DNA of 64,000 bases from Epinephelus fuscoguttatus (lineage: Eukaryota; Chordata; Actinopteri; Perciformes; Serranidae): NCBI RefSeq assembly GCF_011397635.1, contig NC_064773.1, positions 24,926,949-24,990,948 on the forward strand, given 5' to 3'. The translations under genes and the position numbers were made by a program. The notes under the pieces are model-generated. The model did not search any database, was not told the DNA's origin, and saw nothing but the letters and a program-made list of their open reading frames with translations. Shown one piece after another: positions 10,862-22,490 of this stretch; the stretch's first letter is position 1, and each line of letters begins with the position of its first letter.

Positions 10862-11950
10862 GGTACAAGCCCAGGGGCCCAAATGTAAGGGGGGCCCCCC
10901 TTACCCTCGCCTGTAAAATCTCACCCACATGAACATGCTCTGACCAGGAGATCTAACATGACCACAGGGAGATGCAAATGAACTGCAGAGAGACACAAAG
11001 TAACTACATAAAGAGGCAAAACAACTATGAGGAGACACATAATTATCAAAAAAGACACTAAAGTACCTTAAACAGACACAAAATAACCACAAAACCTTTG
11101 TTTCCTACCTTTGGACAGAAATTGTTAAATTGTTGTCACTCACTACTCTGTCAAGCAACTGCTGTATTTCCTTATCACCGGTGACACAGATGGAAGTCTG
11201 CACCTCATTTATCGTCCACAGAACGGGGTTGCACTCTGACATTTTCAGAACAAAACAGAACAGGCTGCAGTGAGGGATATATAAAAATGGCCGTTTTAGT
11301 CCTTCTCAGGCAAACTCAGGGGTTTAGTGTTGCCGGAGCCCACAGGAACAATGCTCCATGACGCTTTCTTTTTTTTTTTTTCTCAGAATGAGGATTGGGA
11401 TGTATGCCGTTCACATAACCCGGTCAAAATTAAAATCTCGAAGTTTAAGGTGTGTTGATTGATTCCCGTCGTCAATTCATGCATTGAGTAACATTACAAG
11501 TTAACGTTCCACCTTAAAAGTCGCTGGCAGTCGGCCCAGTGAATTAAGTTGTTTTTTTATCCAACTAGAGCTGCTGCGAGGCGCAGCAAAACATCCTTTG
11601 ATTTTATAGTTACAGTTTACTAATACAACTCTCCACAGTATGAACAGTGGTTACATGAGCCTCAAAACCAGCCACAACTCAGCCCTGAGCAGAGTGACCG
11701 TCATCTGCTGACCATTCAACAGACTGCAGTGTTCACAGCTCCATCCTTTAGTACCAGATCTGTTTCCTAGGTACCACAACAGAAGGGGTGACCAAAAATG
11801 GAGATGGTACTGAACAGTTCCATTGGTACCATCCAAAAGTTTTTGCAGTGGAAACAGAAAAAAAAAACGTGTCTTGTAGGGGACACCTTTTCCATATCTG
11901 TGCTCAGGGGGCCATTGCCTGATAATCCACCCTTGCCAGGGACATACACC
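10862..11950. mobile_element. Composite GGGGCCC-cap/ACACAAA repeat (copy 2)
   Basis: The left cap (10866-10905) has CCCAGGGGCCCAAATG and GGGGGGCCCCCC, followed by a short ACACAAA array (10975-11095). The right cap (11868-11945) has GTGTCTTG and CTCAGGGGGCCATTGCCTGA. Between 11100 and 11865 lies another sequence whose right part has paired GGTACC/GTACC motifs (TTGGTACCATCC, 11823-11834) and ends TTTTTGCAGTGGAAACAG, probably a separate MITE. Organisation parallels copy 1, with a much shorter array. Confidence 0.6.
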
Positions 11951-12512
11951 CAGGTGCAAATAGCATTATTAGCTATGGACACCTTTGTGTAAATAGCATC
12001 TGGCATTAATTAAATAAAATAGCGTGCAAACATCGCTGTAAAAAAGCCACTGCGTTTGGTAGGAACCAGAGCGAGGACATTTTTACACTACATTCACAGC
12101 CATTCCATCTTACATGCATTACATCTACTCGAGGTCACACAACACATGCCACACACTGTACTCATTCATGCTCAAATACATAAAAGGCAGGAGCAATAAC
12201 GGAGGTGAAAAACTGGTCAAGGTCAGTTGGACAACTTCTCTGCATTACATTCATGAACAGAGGGGCTGTGATGTTCTGTTCCCAAGTCAGTATCAGCAAT
12301 ATCACATCATATGCTTCCATATACGCTCACAAGTGCAAACAGCCTTGGAGCACTCACACACACAAACTAGCTAAGTGTAGCGCTGTGTAGCACTTGTTGT
12401 ATCAACGTGATGCCTATCATGGAAAGAGCAACATCGTTTGTTCTGGTACAACTGCTGGCGGTGCATGTGAGACGAGGCGCCCCATAGCTAAAAATCATTA
12501 CAAGTCTGTATG

Positions 12513-12516
<4 letters not shown>
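11951..12516. other. Unique intergenic sequence
   Basis: No gene, RNA or repeat signature could be supported. Confidence 0.4.
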
Positions 12517-12557
<41 letters not shown>

Positions 12558-12602
12558 ATGTGTGTGTATGTGTGTGTGTATGTGTGTGTGTGTGTGTGTG
12601 TG
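12517..12602. repeat. Compound microsatellite (TA)n-(TG)n
   Basis: About 18 TA dinucleotides are followed by TG dinucleotides interrupted by TGTA. The alternating purine-pyrimidine run could adopt Z-form or cruciform DNA. Overlapping open frames encoding YIYIYI or CVCVCV are artefacts. Confidence 0.95.
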
Positions 12603-14089
12603 CCCCCACTGGGAGGGACAACGATGTTTGCCCTGAGCACTCAAATCCAAGTGGTTGTTATTTTACATGCAGACATCAAAGAGAGAAACCATAATGTGTG
12701 GTACTGCATGCAAGGCAACAACGCTGAATAGCTAGAAGGTTACAGTGTTGTCACGCACATTAGACAGTCACACAAGGAAATATGCTGTGTAATGATGTAT
12801 GTCATGTTAAAAGCTCTGCTATAAACATATATGTATACCAGTCTTGATTTGCTTGTTCGGCTGACCTACCACTACAGATGCAGCTTTTAAAAAACACATT
12901 ACTCCTCTAAGTTACAGGACAGTAACTCACCTACACGTCACTGGCCTGAATAAGTTCTACACTAAACAGAAAACATATTGAGAATTCATCATTTTGATTA
13001 AAATGACTGCAAAGTTGCTAAATATTGACTCACAACTCAAACTGAATAATTCTCTGCCCCCTGTTTTTATTACCTTTTAAAATTACGGCTCAGCCTCTTG
13101 GCCGCTTTGCTACACTAGATGCGAAGCTTGGCCACACCAAGCACCACTTAACAGCTGCAGCCCGGCAGAGACATTTCAGATAAGTTGAACTCGGTGGGTG
13201 AAAGCTCCCGTGGAGCACCTGGCAACACTGGTTTATTGTCCCAACAACCGGCGGTAATGTCACACCTCAATGTGGAATTTAGCCTTGACACCTCACACAC
13301 TGGCTTGATGCCCTGCGGTGGTTTGAGAACACCACCGGGCCTAGTTACCGTGTCCCGGCGAATGACACTCACTGGCAAGGTGACTCAGCGCTTGCCCTGC
13401 TGTAAGTGGCACTATTTCACATCAGATTGATAATAGTGGTGCGTGTGTTTCTGTGCGAGTGTGTGCGTTCTCACCTGTGACAGGCGCTCTCTGTCTCTCT
13501 CTGGTTAATGGGATGCATGGCATCAGCCTGGGGAAGAGAGCAGTGACAAAATTAAGGAAGCAGCGCTGTATTTGCGGCTTGTAACAGCAATGAGAGCTTT
13601 GGTGAAGTCGATCACTACGCTCTCTCAAGCATACAACAGTGCCACATTTATTTGTGTGACGCATGCATAAGATCAGCCGTTGACTGAATTAGCACGTCAT
13701 GTTAAAATTTGCATGTCATTTAAAAACATAAAACTGAAAGTAACAATACAAATACAAGGCAGATTTGTGTCTGAAAGCAGGCATTCACCCACCTCCACCC
13801 ACACGTAGGCTCTGAGTCCAGCAGCGTGTCCGAAAGCACAATACAAACTAATTCTAATCAGGTGTTTTTGTATATAATGTGGAAAGGATGTATACTGAAC
13901 CCAGATTAAATGTATGTTTTGTTCTTGATGAGACAAGAAAGGATAAATGTGTTTGTGGTGGGCTACCAGACATTCCAAAATTTCCCCCAAACGGTGTGTC
14001 TAGTCTAACACAATATAACCAGCATCATTGGTTTAATTAGTTGAGGGATGTGTGCAGATGGCCAGAATTCCAGTCTAAAACTAGATCAA
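12603..14089. other. Unique intergenic sequence
   Basis: No gene is supported. The part 13080-13420 is GC-richer and carries overlapping frames on both strands, but no splice sites or domains point to an exon. Confidence 0.35.
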
Positions 14090-14975
14090 AGCTGTGTAAG
14101 ATAGAAACTGTTACAGGTGTGGTCTGAATCCAATAGCAGCACCAAAGACAGAAAGACAGTCTGAAATGAAACCACTTGTCAAACACAGAGTACAGGCAAT
14201 TAAAAAAAACAGTGAGAGTCAATTTGTTGGCCCAGAACCTTCCAAGACACAGGTTTTAGTCCAAAGCACTTGGTGTAGCAAACTGAAGCAGGGAGCAGTG
14301 AGTCAGTGGCATCCGCTGCATGCACACAAACGGCGAACAGTTCAAACGTGTGCAGTGGTACCGTAAGGCAGCTGACGGGAGGCAATGTTACAGGAACAGA
14401 GGGTCTGACTCCAGGTGAACACACAAGGGAAGCCAACACACCTGTGAGGAGCCAGCTGTAGATAGGTTGGAACGGGCAAGGAGTCGAAGAACCAGCGGTG
14501 ATAATGAGTGGATTCTGCGGTGAACACACAAAGGCAGAGTGTGCAGCCCCACGGCGAGGTTATTCACAGCACAGGAAAACAAAGGCAGCAGAACCCACGA
14601 CGTAGAGTTGACTGAGTTCCTGTGGCTGGCTCCACACAGCCACAGGAAACAGGCAAACAGAAACCAGGATCGTAAAAGCAGAACTCTTGGTCCAGGACAG
14701 AGGGCTGAGTGGTTTACCGGGGAGCAGACGACGGGAGAGTCAGAGGCAGGCAAGGTCAGCAACAACGAAGCAGCCCAGGCATAAACTGTGGAAAGTCTTG
14801 CATGTGTATGGCAAAGAACAATCTGGCAACAAGAGTCTGTGATGCTGGAGTGCTTAAAGTGGCAGGGAGCAGTGATCCACAGGTGAGAGCAGTTGGCTTG
14901 ATGAGGTGGGTGTGGCGGACCAGCAGGAGCAGGAGATGTGTGTACAGGAATGTGTGTACCAGAATGTGATTAAAA
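14090..14975. repeat. Probable dispersed repeat, class unresolved
   Basis: The block is GA/CA-rich on the plus strand with several near-repeats (GAACACACAA at 14417 and 14522, CAGGAAACA-type motifs) and ends in CAGGTGAGAGCAGTTGGC. The style resembles noncoding parts of fish DNA or LTR elements. I see no terminal repeats and no intact frame; several overlapping frames of 60-125 codons on both strands are mutually exclusive and domain-free. Confidence 0.35.
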
Positions 14976-15427
14976 CCAATAAGCTTTCCCATCTACAGAC
15001 TACAGAAGGCATTTGCACACTAGGTCAGTTGTTCCTTATGCATTTTTTAATCCCTCATTGAATAAAACATCATTACACACAGAAACCTTCAACTCTTACT
15101 CTGATGTGTTTTATTGTTTTATTTGATGAGAAAATTTGCAATGCGAGAGAAAATGTAAAGACACATTTGCTCCCCTGCGTCTCTCCTCAAGAGTTATCCC
15201 GTCTGTCACCACTCTACTGGCGTCTTGTGTTTCGCAGGGCGGCTGAAGGGGCCAAGCTGTCCTGCCTCTCTGTTTTTGCACTGTCACTCTCTAAATGTCT
15301 GTGTGTTGTCCGCATCCTCTTCATCTTCATCATCATCCACCTGAATATATACTATTGCTGAAAGTAGGCTATTTGAATTATGAAAGGATATCGTGCGTTC
15401 CATACGTAACAACTCTCTAAATGCAAA
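14976..15427. other. Unique intergenic sequence
   Basis: Nothing beyond ordinary AT-rich sequence with a CATCATC-like run near 15325. Confidence 0.4.
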
Positions 15428-15475
15428 AAACCCCCAAACAAACAAACAAACAAACAAACAAACAAACAAACAAAC
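15428..15475. repeat. Microsatellite (AAAC)n
   Basis: Roughly eleven near-perfect AAAC/CAAA units; it produces a spurious minus-strand VCLFVCLF frame. Confidence 0.95.
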
Positions 15476-15728
15476 CTGCAGAAAATCAAACCTTTTCCAA
15501 AAACTTTAATGATGAATGAAAGTTTCTGAGATAGTGTATTAAGTGATTGACAAAATGTGAGGTCGTATTTATTTTTAGACATGCAGATTGCTAAAACAGT
15601 CGACTGTGATAATCAGTATTTAGTATCTACTGTATGGAATTAGTTTGTAGTATGGGTTTGGGACAAAAATGAGTTATTACTGTCACTCCCCACACAAACA
15701 AACATTAACTTTGGACAGTACTGTTTGG

Positions 15729-16044
15729 GGGCGGCAGTAGCTCAGTCCATAGGGACTTGGGTTGGGAACTGGAGGGTTGCCTGTTCAAGTCCCCGTCCGG
15801 ACCAAAAAATATGGAGCGTGGACTGGTAGCTGATGAGGTGCCCCTAAGCAAGGCACCGAAACCTCCCAACCGCTCGGAACGCCTGTCATGGGCAGCCCAC
15901 TCTGACATCTCACCACTTAGTGCATGTATAGGTCCAGTTTGTGCATGTGTGTTCGGACCTGTGTGTAATTGACAAACAGAATGAAAAATTGAATTTCCCC
16001 TTGGGGATTAATAAAGTATAGAAAGAAAGAAAGAAAGAAAGAAA
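15729..16044 (+). mobile_element. tRNA-derived SINE with (GAAA)n tail
   Basis: The head GGCGGCAGTAGCTCAGTCCAT contains a box A-like GTAGCTCAGT, and box B GTTCAAGTCCC lies at 15783-15793. The body ends TGAATTTCCCCTTGGGG then ATTAATAAAGTAT, a 3' end shared by many fish SINEs, and is followed by a (GAAA)6 tail at 16021-16044. The head is close to a functional pol III promoter, unlike the older SINE at 6.84 kb. Confidence 0.82.
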
Positions 16045-16700
16045 TCGGCAGACTGGACCTACTTAGCAGTCAAATGAGAACGCTTGTTCTTTTTAATACA
16101 TGCACGCCACAAAAAGTGCACATGTAGCCTACAGGCAGTGACAGGAGGTAGTTTACTATTCACATGATGAAGAACTGAAACTGCTGTTGGTCTGCAATGC
16201 TGCTGGTCTCTGAAGATTTTATGATTATATTTATCAAAGGCTTTTGACAGTAAGTCTGGGCTGGTCTCTCCCCTGTCCGCTGGCACCAGTTACGAGTATT
16301 CGCTGTAATAGGAACAGCTTATACTGAAGTGTTTCTATTACAATTTCCCAAAACACATCATCAGTCTGGCCGTTATCTTGTCCCTTTTTGTATTGCAAAA
16401 CATTATTGAAATAACTTGGAGAATGTCTTTAATTTGCGTTGAAGTAGATGGAAATACTTTTGATGATAGACTTTGAGAAAGTGGACTTCAAAAACAAAAT
16501 TCCCCGGCATTTCTTCCTGTTTTTAAGAGGACTAACAGATTTTTTAATTACCGCAGATTTTAAAATCAGCTCTAATTTTTTTTTTTTTACAAAAATATTT
16601 TAATACATTTTTGCTTTTGCAAGGACAGGGAGCAGTAAGAAGCAAACAACTGTGGACCTTGCAAATAGAGGTACTGTAAATGTGGACATGCCTTATAAAT
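16045..16700. other. Unique AT-rich sequence
   Basis: No gene or repeat assigned; it ends at the 8-bp target duplication of the adjacent hAT element. Confidence 0.4.
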
Positions 16701-16747
16701 CAGTGGTTCTTTAACTTTTTTCAGCAATGTTCCTGCTTTGAAAGATT

Positions 16748-16840
16748 TTTTTTTTGGGGTGGGGGTGGGGGGTGGTTTCCTGACCAATGCAAACCAATTT
16801 AGGTTAAAGAAAGAAAGAAAGAAAGAAAGAAAGAAAAAAA
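16748..16840. repeat. G-rich run and (AAAG)n microsatellite
   Basis: GGGGTGGGGGTGGGGGGTGG (16757-16776) has several runs of G and could form a quadruplex; seven or eight AAAG units follow at 16806-16840. Confidence 0.85.
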
Positions 16841-16925
16841 GCAACATTAAGAGTTACAATAATTTTAGATTAATCCATAGAAAAAGAGGTCACTATAGGC
16901 AAACACAGTGTCACTTAAAGTTAAG

Positions 16926-17620
16926 TTCATTCATTCATTATATTTTATTTCTGTGCCATGCCATATATTTGGCCCATCCCACATGGGATTACAAGACACA
17001 TTATTTACAAAATATATATCTTCCTGTCTTACATATATGAAATGTGGAAAAAGAAAAGAAACACAAACAATTTAAATAAATATAAAATAATTGTTATATA
17101 TCTATGAATTATAAAGAGCTGTTTTCCTCTTCTCCCAAGCTTCCTCCAGATACCTGGCTAATTTATATGTTTCATGTGTAAACAGCCAACTCAGTCTTTG
17201 TGTGTCATCCATATTTACAAAATCAACATTCATTCTTGTCTTACTAAACAAAACTTCACGCAGTTCACAATATAAAGGACAGTAGAAAACAAAATGAAAC
17301 TCATTTTCTATATCATTTAAAGAACATACTGGACAAATCCGTCTTTCTTCTTCTAAATTAACATACCGTCCAGTTTTCACAGCCAGAGATAAAATGCCAG
17401 ATCTCAGCTGGGCACATAAAGATCTCTGCTTTTTTGACAAATTACAAAAGCAAACATAATTCTCTGTACCATATTCAATTTTTATCCTTGTAAAAGTACC
17501 CACTGCCCACTGTACTTTTTCCTCAGTGAACACAGATTCTCTAAACAAATTAATATTAAGTTTTTCATTATTAAAAAAGGCATTACCAAACCCAGAACTA
17601 CAAAATAATACAGTTAATAT
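16926..17620 (-). mobile_element. LINE relic: C-terminal ORF2 zinc-binding region and 3' end
   Basis: The minus-strand frame 17548-17102 (148 codons, still open upstream to about 17610) includes SLCAQLRSGILSLAVKTGRY, then CPVC, then ENEFHFVFYCPLY, a CxxC...H...C motif found at the C terminus of many non-LTR polymerase proteins. The polymerase domain is missing, as in 5'-truncated copies. The 3' part (16990-16926) runs to AAATAAAATATAATGAATGAATGAA, a polyadenylation-like motif with a short tandem tail. The frame is unbroken, so this insertion is younger than the hAT that contains it. Confidence 0.8.
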
Positions 17621-17876
17621 TAAAGAGGAAATTAGCTAAAGTGCCAAAATCCATTTTTGGCACCAGGCTGTAAACATGTTTATTTGTGCTATAAAGTTGA
17701 TTTTACAGCCCTGGAGGCTGCTGCTTGGGTGAATCCTTTTCAAACATATTCTTCCTGATACCGATGGTATTTTGTTTGTACCGTCTTCCTTTTTCACCTC
17801 TGTTTCTGTGTTTTCAGCTATGCTATGTTTAACCACAAATCTGTTTCCAATATCAAAACTAGCTTCCCAGTCACAT

Positions 17877-18300
17877 AGGCCTTTTGCACTGTACTTAGCC
17901 CAGGACTAAGGGACCTGTTAGTCTGGGACTAAGACATCATTCACAATAGCATAATTCTGACACATTTCAATTGGCTAACCTCAACTTTGGCCTAGGGTTT
18001 GCTGGCCCTGCACTGGAGCAGGGTTAGCCCAAGTTTGCTGGGTTATCCCCTGAAAATGGGCTAACCTCGGGCAAAAAGTTGCCAGTGGGAAAGGGGACCA
18101 AGTAAACAACAGAATTTTAGAATCTTAATATGGGTTACATCTTTTAACGGACATTCAACTCAGGGTTTGTGGAGGTGCATCGTAGTATAGCCCTGGGCTT
18201 AGGTTAACTCTGGCTTAGAAATGTGGGTGTGAAAAGAGGCTAAGTTAGCCAAGGGTTAACTTTCATCCCAGGGCTAAAGAATTGCAGTATGAGAAGCCTA
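17877..18300. mobile_element. Palindromic MITE
   Basis: The left end AGGCCTTTTGCACTGTACTT with TAGCCCAGGACTAAG is mirrored by the right end, whose reverse complement reads AGGCTTCTCATACTGCAATT and TTAGCCCTGGGATGAA. The interior repeats GGGTTAGCCC/GGGCTAACC-type motifs in both orientations (18013-18080, 18190-18275). Noncoding, superfamily unassigned. Confidence 0.6.
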
Positions 18301-18576
18301 ACTGTGAACCAGTGTAAAGGTGAACATGATTGTGTTCCTTGCGGCAGTTGACAGTTTCAATGAATAAAAAAAGAATATTGAATATATAACATTGAATGAT
18401 ACAATTACATTTATTTTTTTAATGTATTATTTTATTACAGCAAAACTATTTTACTAAATATACATAACTGATTTTTTTTTTTAAATTAACATTTTTTTTT
18501 AAAAAAATATCTCACATACCCCTGCAGCACTCAAAGTATTCATAGGGACACGTGTACCCCCATTTAAGAAACACTG

Positions 18577-19830
18577 TTACAGATATCACACACACCCAAA
18601 TACACATCCACTCAAATGCACAAACGCATACAAAGCCAAACACAGCCTTCACCTCGTAGATAAAAACAGGTCTATCTGGGCATTAGCTCCGAGCACTAGA
18701 AGATAACACCGGAAATTAGAGTGTATGAAAGCTTCCCCACTGGGAGCGCCATCACCATGGCAAATTTTACACACTGTGTCTGTGTGCTCATGTGTGTACA
18801 GGTGTGATAATACTGTGAGCATGTGTTTTGTGTAAATCACGCACTTGTCGTGTGATTGAGCAGGTGCACATGTGATGTGCGAGTGTGTGTGGCTTGTGTC
18901 TAAGTGGGAGAGTGGAAGCATCTGGAGATTTTATCCTGAGCCCCCCCCCCCCTTTTCCTCTGTGTGTCTCTCTCTTCTTCTTCTCACTCCTGTTCGCTCT
19001 CTGTCGCTCTTTCTCATGGTTTGATTTGAGGCAGAACTCAATTCCTCAATTCCACACCCTGAGTGCTGTTGATAAGGGCCCCGCTCGCTGCAGTCGGGCC
19101 CCAGAGAGGGACACAGCGTGCACTCAGAATGGCAGAAAATCGAATTCCTCAAGACAATGAGGTCCATTTGTAGAGTTAAGCCGGATGAAAGGCCCATATT
19201 TAGCCAGCCACTGTTTCAGCCACCATCTCCCTGTTTCCCATTGTCGGCCAGAGAAAAATAAAAGCTTATTTAAGAGAAAGAAAAGTTGTGAAAAAGTGTT
19301 TTGCGCTTCAATAATTAGCAGAGAAGCCAGCTGGACTGCTGGTGTTTTATTCTGCATGATTCCACTCTCTAATTTCACATATTTATGCATTTTATTCTAT
19401 GGATGATTGACAGATACTTCTACTGCTTCTCTCTATAGTGCATTGACAGAAAATAACAAAAAACTAATTATCATAAAGTGGATTACTGTTTTTATGAGGC
19501 TTAATGCGTTGGTTGAGTGGGACATAAACTGTTAAAATAATAACAAGGAATGATGTGATCATTTTAAACAAATGATGCTGAAATATTTTTTGTGTTAGTG
19601 TCAATCAAGACAGTTTATTTATTTAAAGTCTGACATTTTGTTGGTGGCAACAATTCCGCTGTAATTGTGAGAAAATATATATACCACAACACTGCAAAAT
19701 GTCTTACAGTCGTGCCATATCTAAAAAGCTAATAGAATTCTACAAAATATACTGTAAATACAATGAATGCAGAAAGTTTCTAATTGATAACACGAGCAGC
19801 TTAATGCAAGATAATGAGCGTAAATGGGAT
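18577..19830. other. Unique sequence, candidate conserved noncoding block
   Basis: After a CA-rich start, 18650-18900 and 19015-19400 are even in composition with no repeat signature. A C-run (18940-18953) and a CT-rich stretch separate them. The 19015-19260 part is GC-richer and has short open frames on both strands without splice sites. Regulatory DNA is a reasonable guess. Confidence 0.3.
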
Positions 19831-20700
19831 GTTACACTCCGGCCCATGAGTGTTCACTGAAGCAGACAACCATTAGTTCCAGTTATTCCTCATTAACTAT
19901 ATGTCCCATTGATTCCTCCAATGGTGCGGTAAATGGAACAGACCTCAGTCGATGATCTGCCTGCAAACAATCTCTTTGATTGGGGAGTGACATCATTCAC
20001 AAATAACACAGTGCCAGCTATTGAGTTCAGTTTGGTTTCACACAGGCTGTTACTTCTGGAGCTACACTGGTCTTTATGTGCAGTTAGAGTGGCATGGTCA
20101 TCGTTTATCGTTTTGATGGACTGAAAAGGTATATTTGAAAGTCTTTTGTGGACGAAAGATAGGGAGTTGCAAAGTGGTGGAAGCTGCTGGTTCTGTGTTT
20201 TCCCTATTCTGTATTCCCATTTAAGTTCTCTCTTTTTTAATGAAATCTTCAGTGACTACATTTACCTTCACAAAATATTCTGTTTTTTGCACTTATCAAA
20301 AAAAAAGGAAAAAAAAAGACAGTAATCCTGCTAAGCTGTTTTCATGGCTAATGAAAGTGAATATGGCACTTTTATTTCCAACTGACATGCAGCTGTGCAT
20401 ATTCAGATTAATGTGCCCTAACATGTCATTTATAACGTCAAATTATGGAAAAAGTGGAATGGCTGTCACCAGGATTTTGTCCACCTGTGCTGTCGTGCGA
20501 ACACAGCCTTCCTCTCTCTTTCCTTTAACCACCATCTTGAAAAGGTCAGTGTTACGATACTTGTGCATAATTAAAAACCTGCTGAAATCCAAGTCTTTCA
20601 TAATGTTTAAAAGTAGCTGTGTTACTCTTTCTGACCTGAAATGTGGGTTTTTCTAACTTGGCAAGTTAGTTTGTGTACAGTGTATCCATGACAACGCAAA
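19831..20700. other. Unique intergenic sequence
   Basis: A plus-strand frame of 138 codons at 20240-20656 has low-complexity Lys runs, no domain and no homology I recognise. Treated as chance. Confidence 0.4.
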
Positions 20701-22490
20701 CATCTGAAGATTACGAAGTAAGAGGCTGTGTGTCACAAACTGCGGTAAAAGCCCCAGTTGAGACACATATTCCAAATGCCCAAACAATGCTCCTAACACC
20801 CAATTAATACCTGTATATCCTTCATGTCTAAATCAGAAAATGCTTCAATTGGAAAAAGGCCTAATTCGGAATATCCAAACAGAATGTGCTGTTCACATAA
20901 TCCTATTCTGGAATATTGGCATTTTCGGAATAATAGCAGAATTTTAGGGTGCTGGTAAACGTAACCCAATGTTACTTTAACAACATGGGACTCTCCTAGA
21001 TAACACCCATCCTGAAGTTATGGTCATCAGTTTCCATGACCCTAACTTTGTTTTTGAGAAATAATGTTTTGTCTGTCATTTTGGCCAAGCAGACGACTCT
21101 ACACACTACATTACCCATGAGCCTTGATCGCTGTTGCTTCTGGGAGGACATGTTAACAGATGATAACCAGACACAGCCCCGTAGAAGCTGAATTCCTCCA
21201 AAACTGACTCAAATGAAAGTGAAATGATTTATGCTTAGGTCTGTAAAAACTGTAATGTGACAGATATTTAAATTGTGTGATTGGATGTTTCAAGCCTAAA
21301 TGCACCTTGGGTGTAGTTAAAATTCCAAATGTGTAATAGACAATGGCTTGTGTCCTCAATTTTGGATCAAGAGGACCACATATTTGCTTAGGCAGTTGTT
21401 AATCTTTTGGACTGATGATTCAACCTGAAGAGTTTCATGCTGACCCAGGCTGGGAAAGTGCTTCAACTGCCAGTCACATAATATTGTCCATAGGAAAAAC
21501 TGATGGGACTTTTACTTCCGAAAAGTTTAAAACAGCTCATCCAGCTTCAAGAGGATTTTTTTTTTAAATAAAGCTATGGATGTGAATACTGTATTATAAT
21601 ATCACCAGGATTGCTTCCATGAGTAACTACAAGTCTAATACATAGAGGACAAATAAATAAAGATAATTTGGAACGTGAAAAAGCCGAGCCAATATCATCT
21701 CCCACCCTTAACAGAAAAAAATTCAATAGTGTCAGAGATGAGCAATCTTTGACTTTATGAGAAACTGGATAGGTCAAAGTAATAAATACCCAAATAAAAA
21801 AATAAACCTGGATCACTGAATGTCAAACTCAAAAAATATATCCCTAAATAAATACATAAATCTGGTACTGAGCATCAAATTAACTGTGATAAATCTGGGT
21901 GGGAGCAATTTTAATTTTTTGAGCTATTATTTTCCCTCAAAGTCAACTAGAAATTCAACCTGAGGTACACAATGACATTAGCTTGACTTTGTGTAGGGAG
22001 CCTCCATGCAAAACAGTGATCAGAGATGGGCAGTATTTCTGTTACTTGCATTTGAAATATATATTTCAATTACTTTACAGTATTCTATAATTGGTATTTG
22101 ACATGGCCGAAAAAGTTGAATGTAATTTGTAACAAAATACTCGCAAAATATACTCACAATATTTTCTCAATGACTCATAGAACATAAAAAACAAGACTGG
22201 GTCAATACCTTGTACATGGTTGGACTATGAATGAAACACTGGAGAGTTTTTAACTCTAAACCAGTGCTGGTTGGTGATGTATGTCTTTACCTGACTGGTG
22301 GAGGCTTCATAGCCATCAGCCACTATCAGAGCTGAATTCTACGGATAAGGATACTATGTAAAACGTCTTATTGGCGCCCAATGATTGGCTAGACTGATAA
22401 AACCATCTACCTCTTCTAATAAATAGAATTTTAGAAACAGAGAAGTGATCCCAGTTTCCACCCAAACTTATGCATATTAACCAGGAAAGA
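20701..22490. repeat. Diffuse repeat-derived sequence
   Basis: 20830-20950 has repeated GGAATAT/ATTCCGG-like motifs (AATTCGGAATATCC, TTCTGGAATATTGGC, TTTTCGGAATAAT). 22020-22110 contains GAGATGGGCAGTATTTCTG followed by ATTTCAATTACTTTACAGTATT, a phrase common in fish DNA-transposon debris. No ends or coding regions can be fixed. Confidence 0.45.

Larger units (their letters stand above)
16701..18576. mobile_element. hAT element with CAGTGGTTCT termini, host to two nested insertions
   Basis: The left end reads CAGTGGTTCTTTAACTTTTT and the right end is the reverse complement of CAGTGTTTCTTAAATGG, the terminal repeat style of Charlie-like hAT elements. Flanking octamers TTATAAAT (16693-16700) and TTACAGAT (18577-18584) match at 6 of 8 positions, a decayed target duplication. 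The interior is mostly later insertions: a minus-strand LINE and a palindromic MITE. Once those are removed only some 700 bp remain, so the element is non-autonomous. Confidence 0.75.

Noticed and set aside
20240..20656. Plus-strand frame of 138 codons
   Set aside because: Poly-Lys from an A-rich run, no domain, and AT-rich codon content typical of chance.
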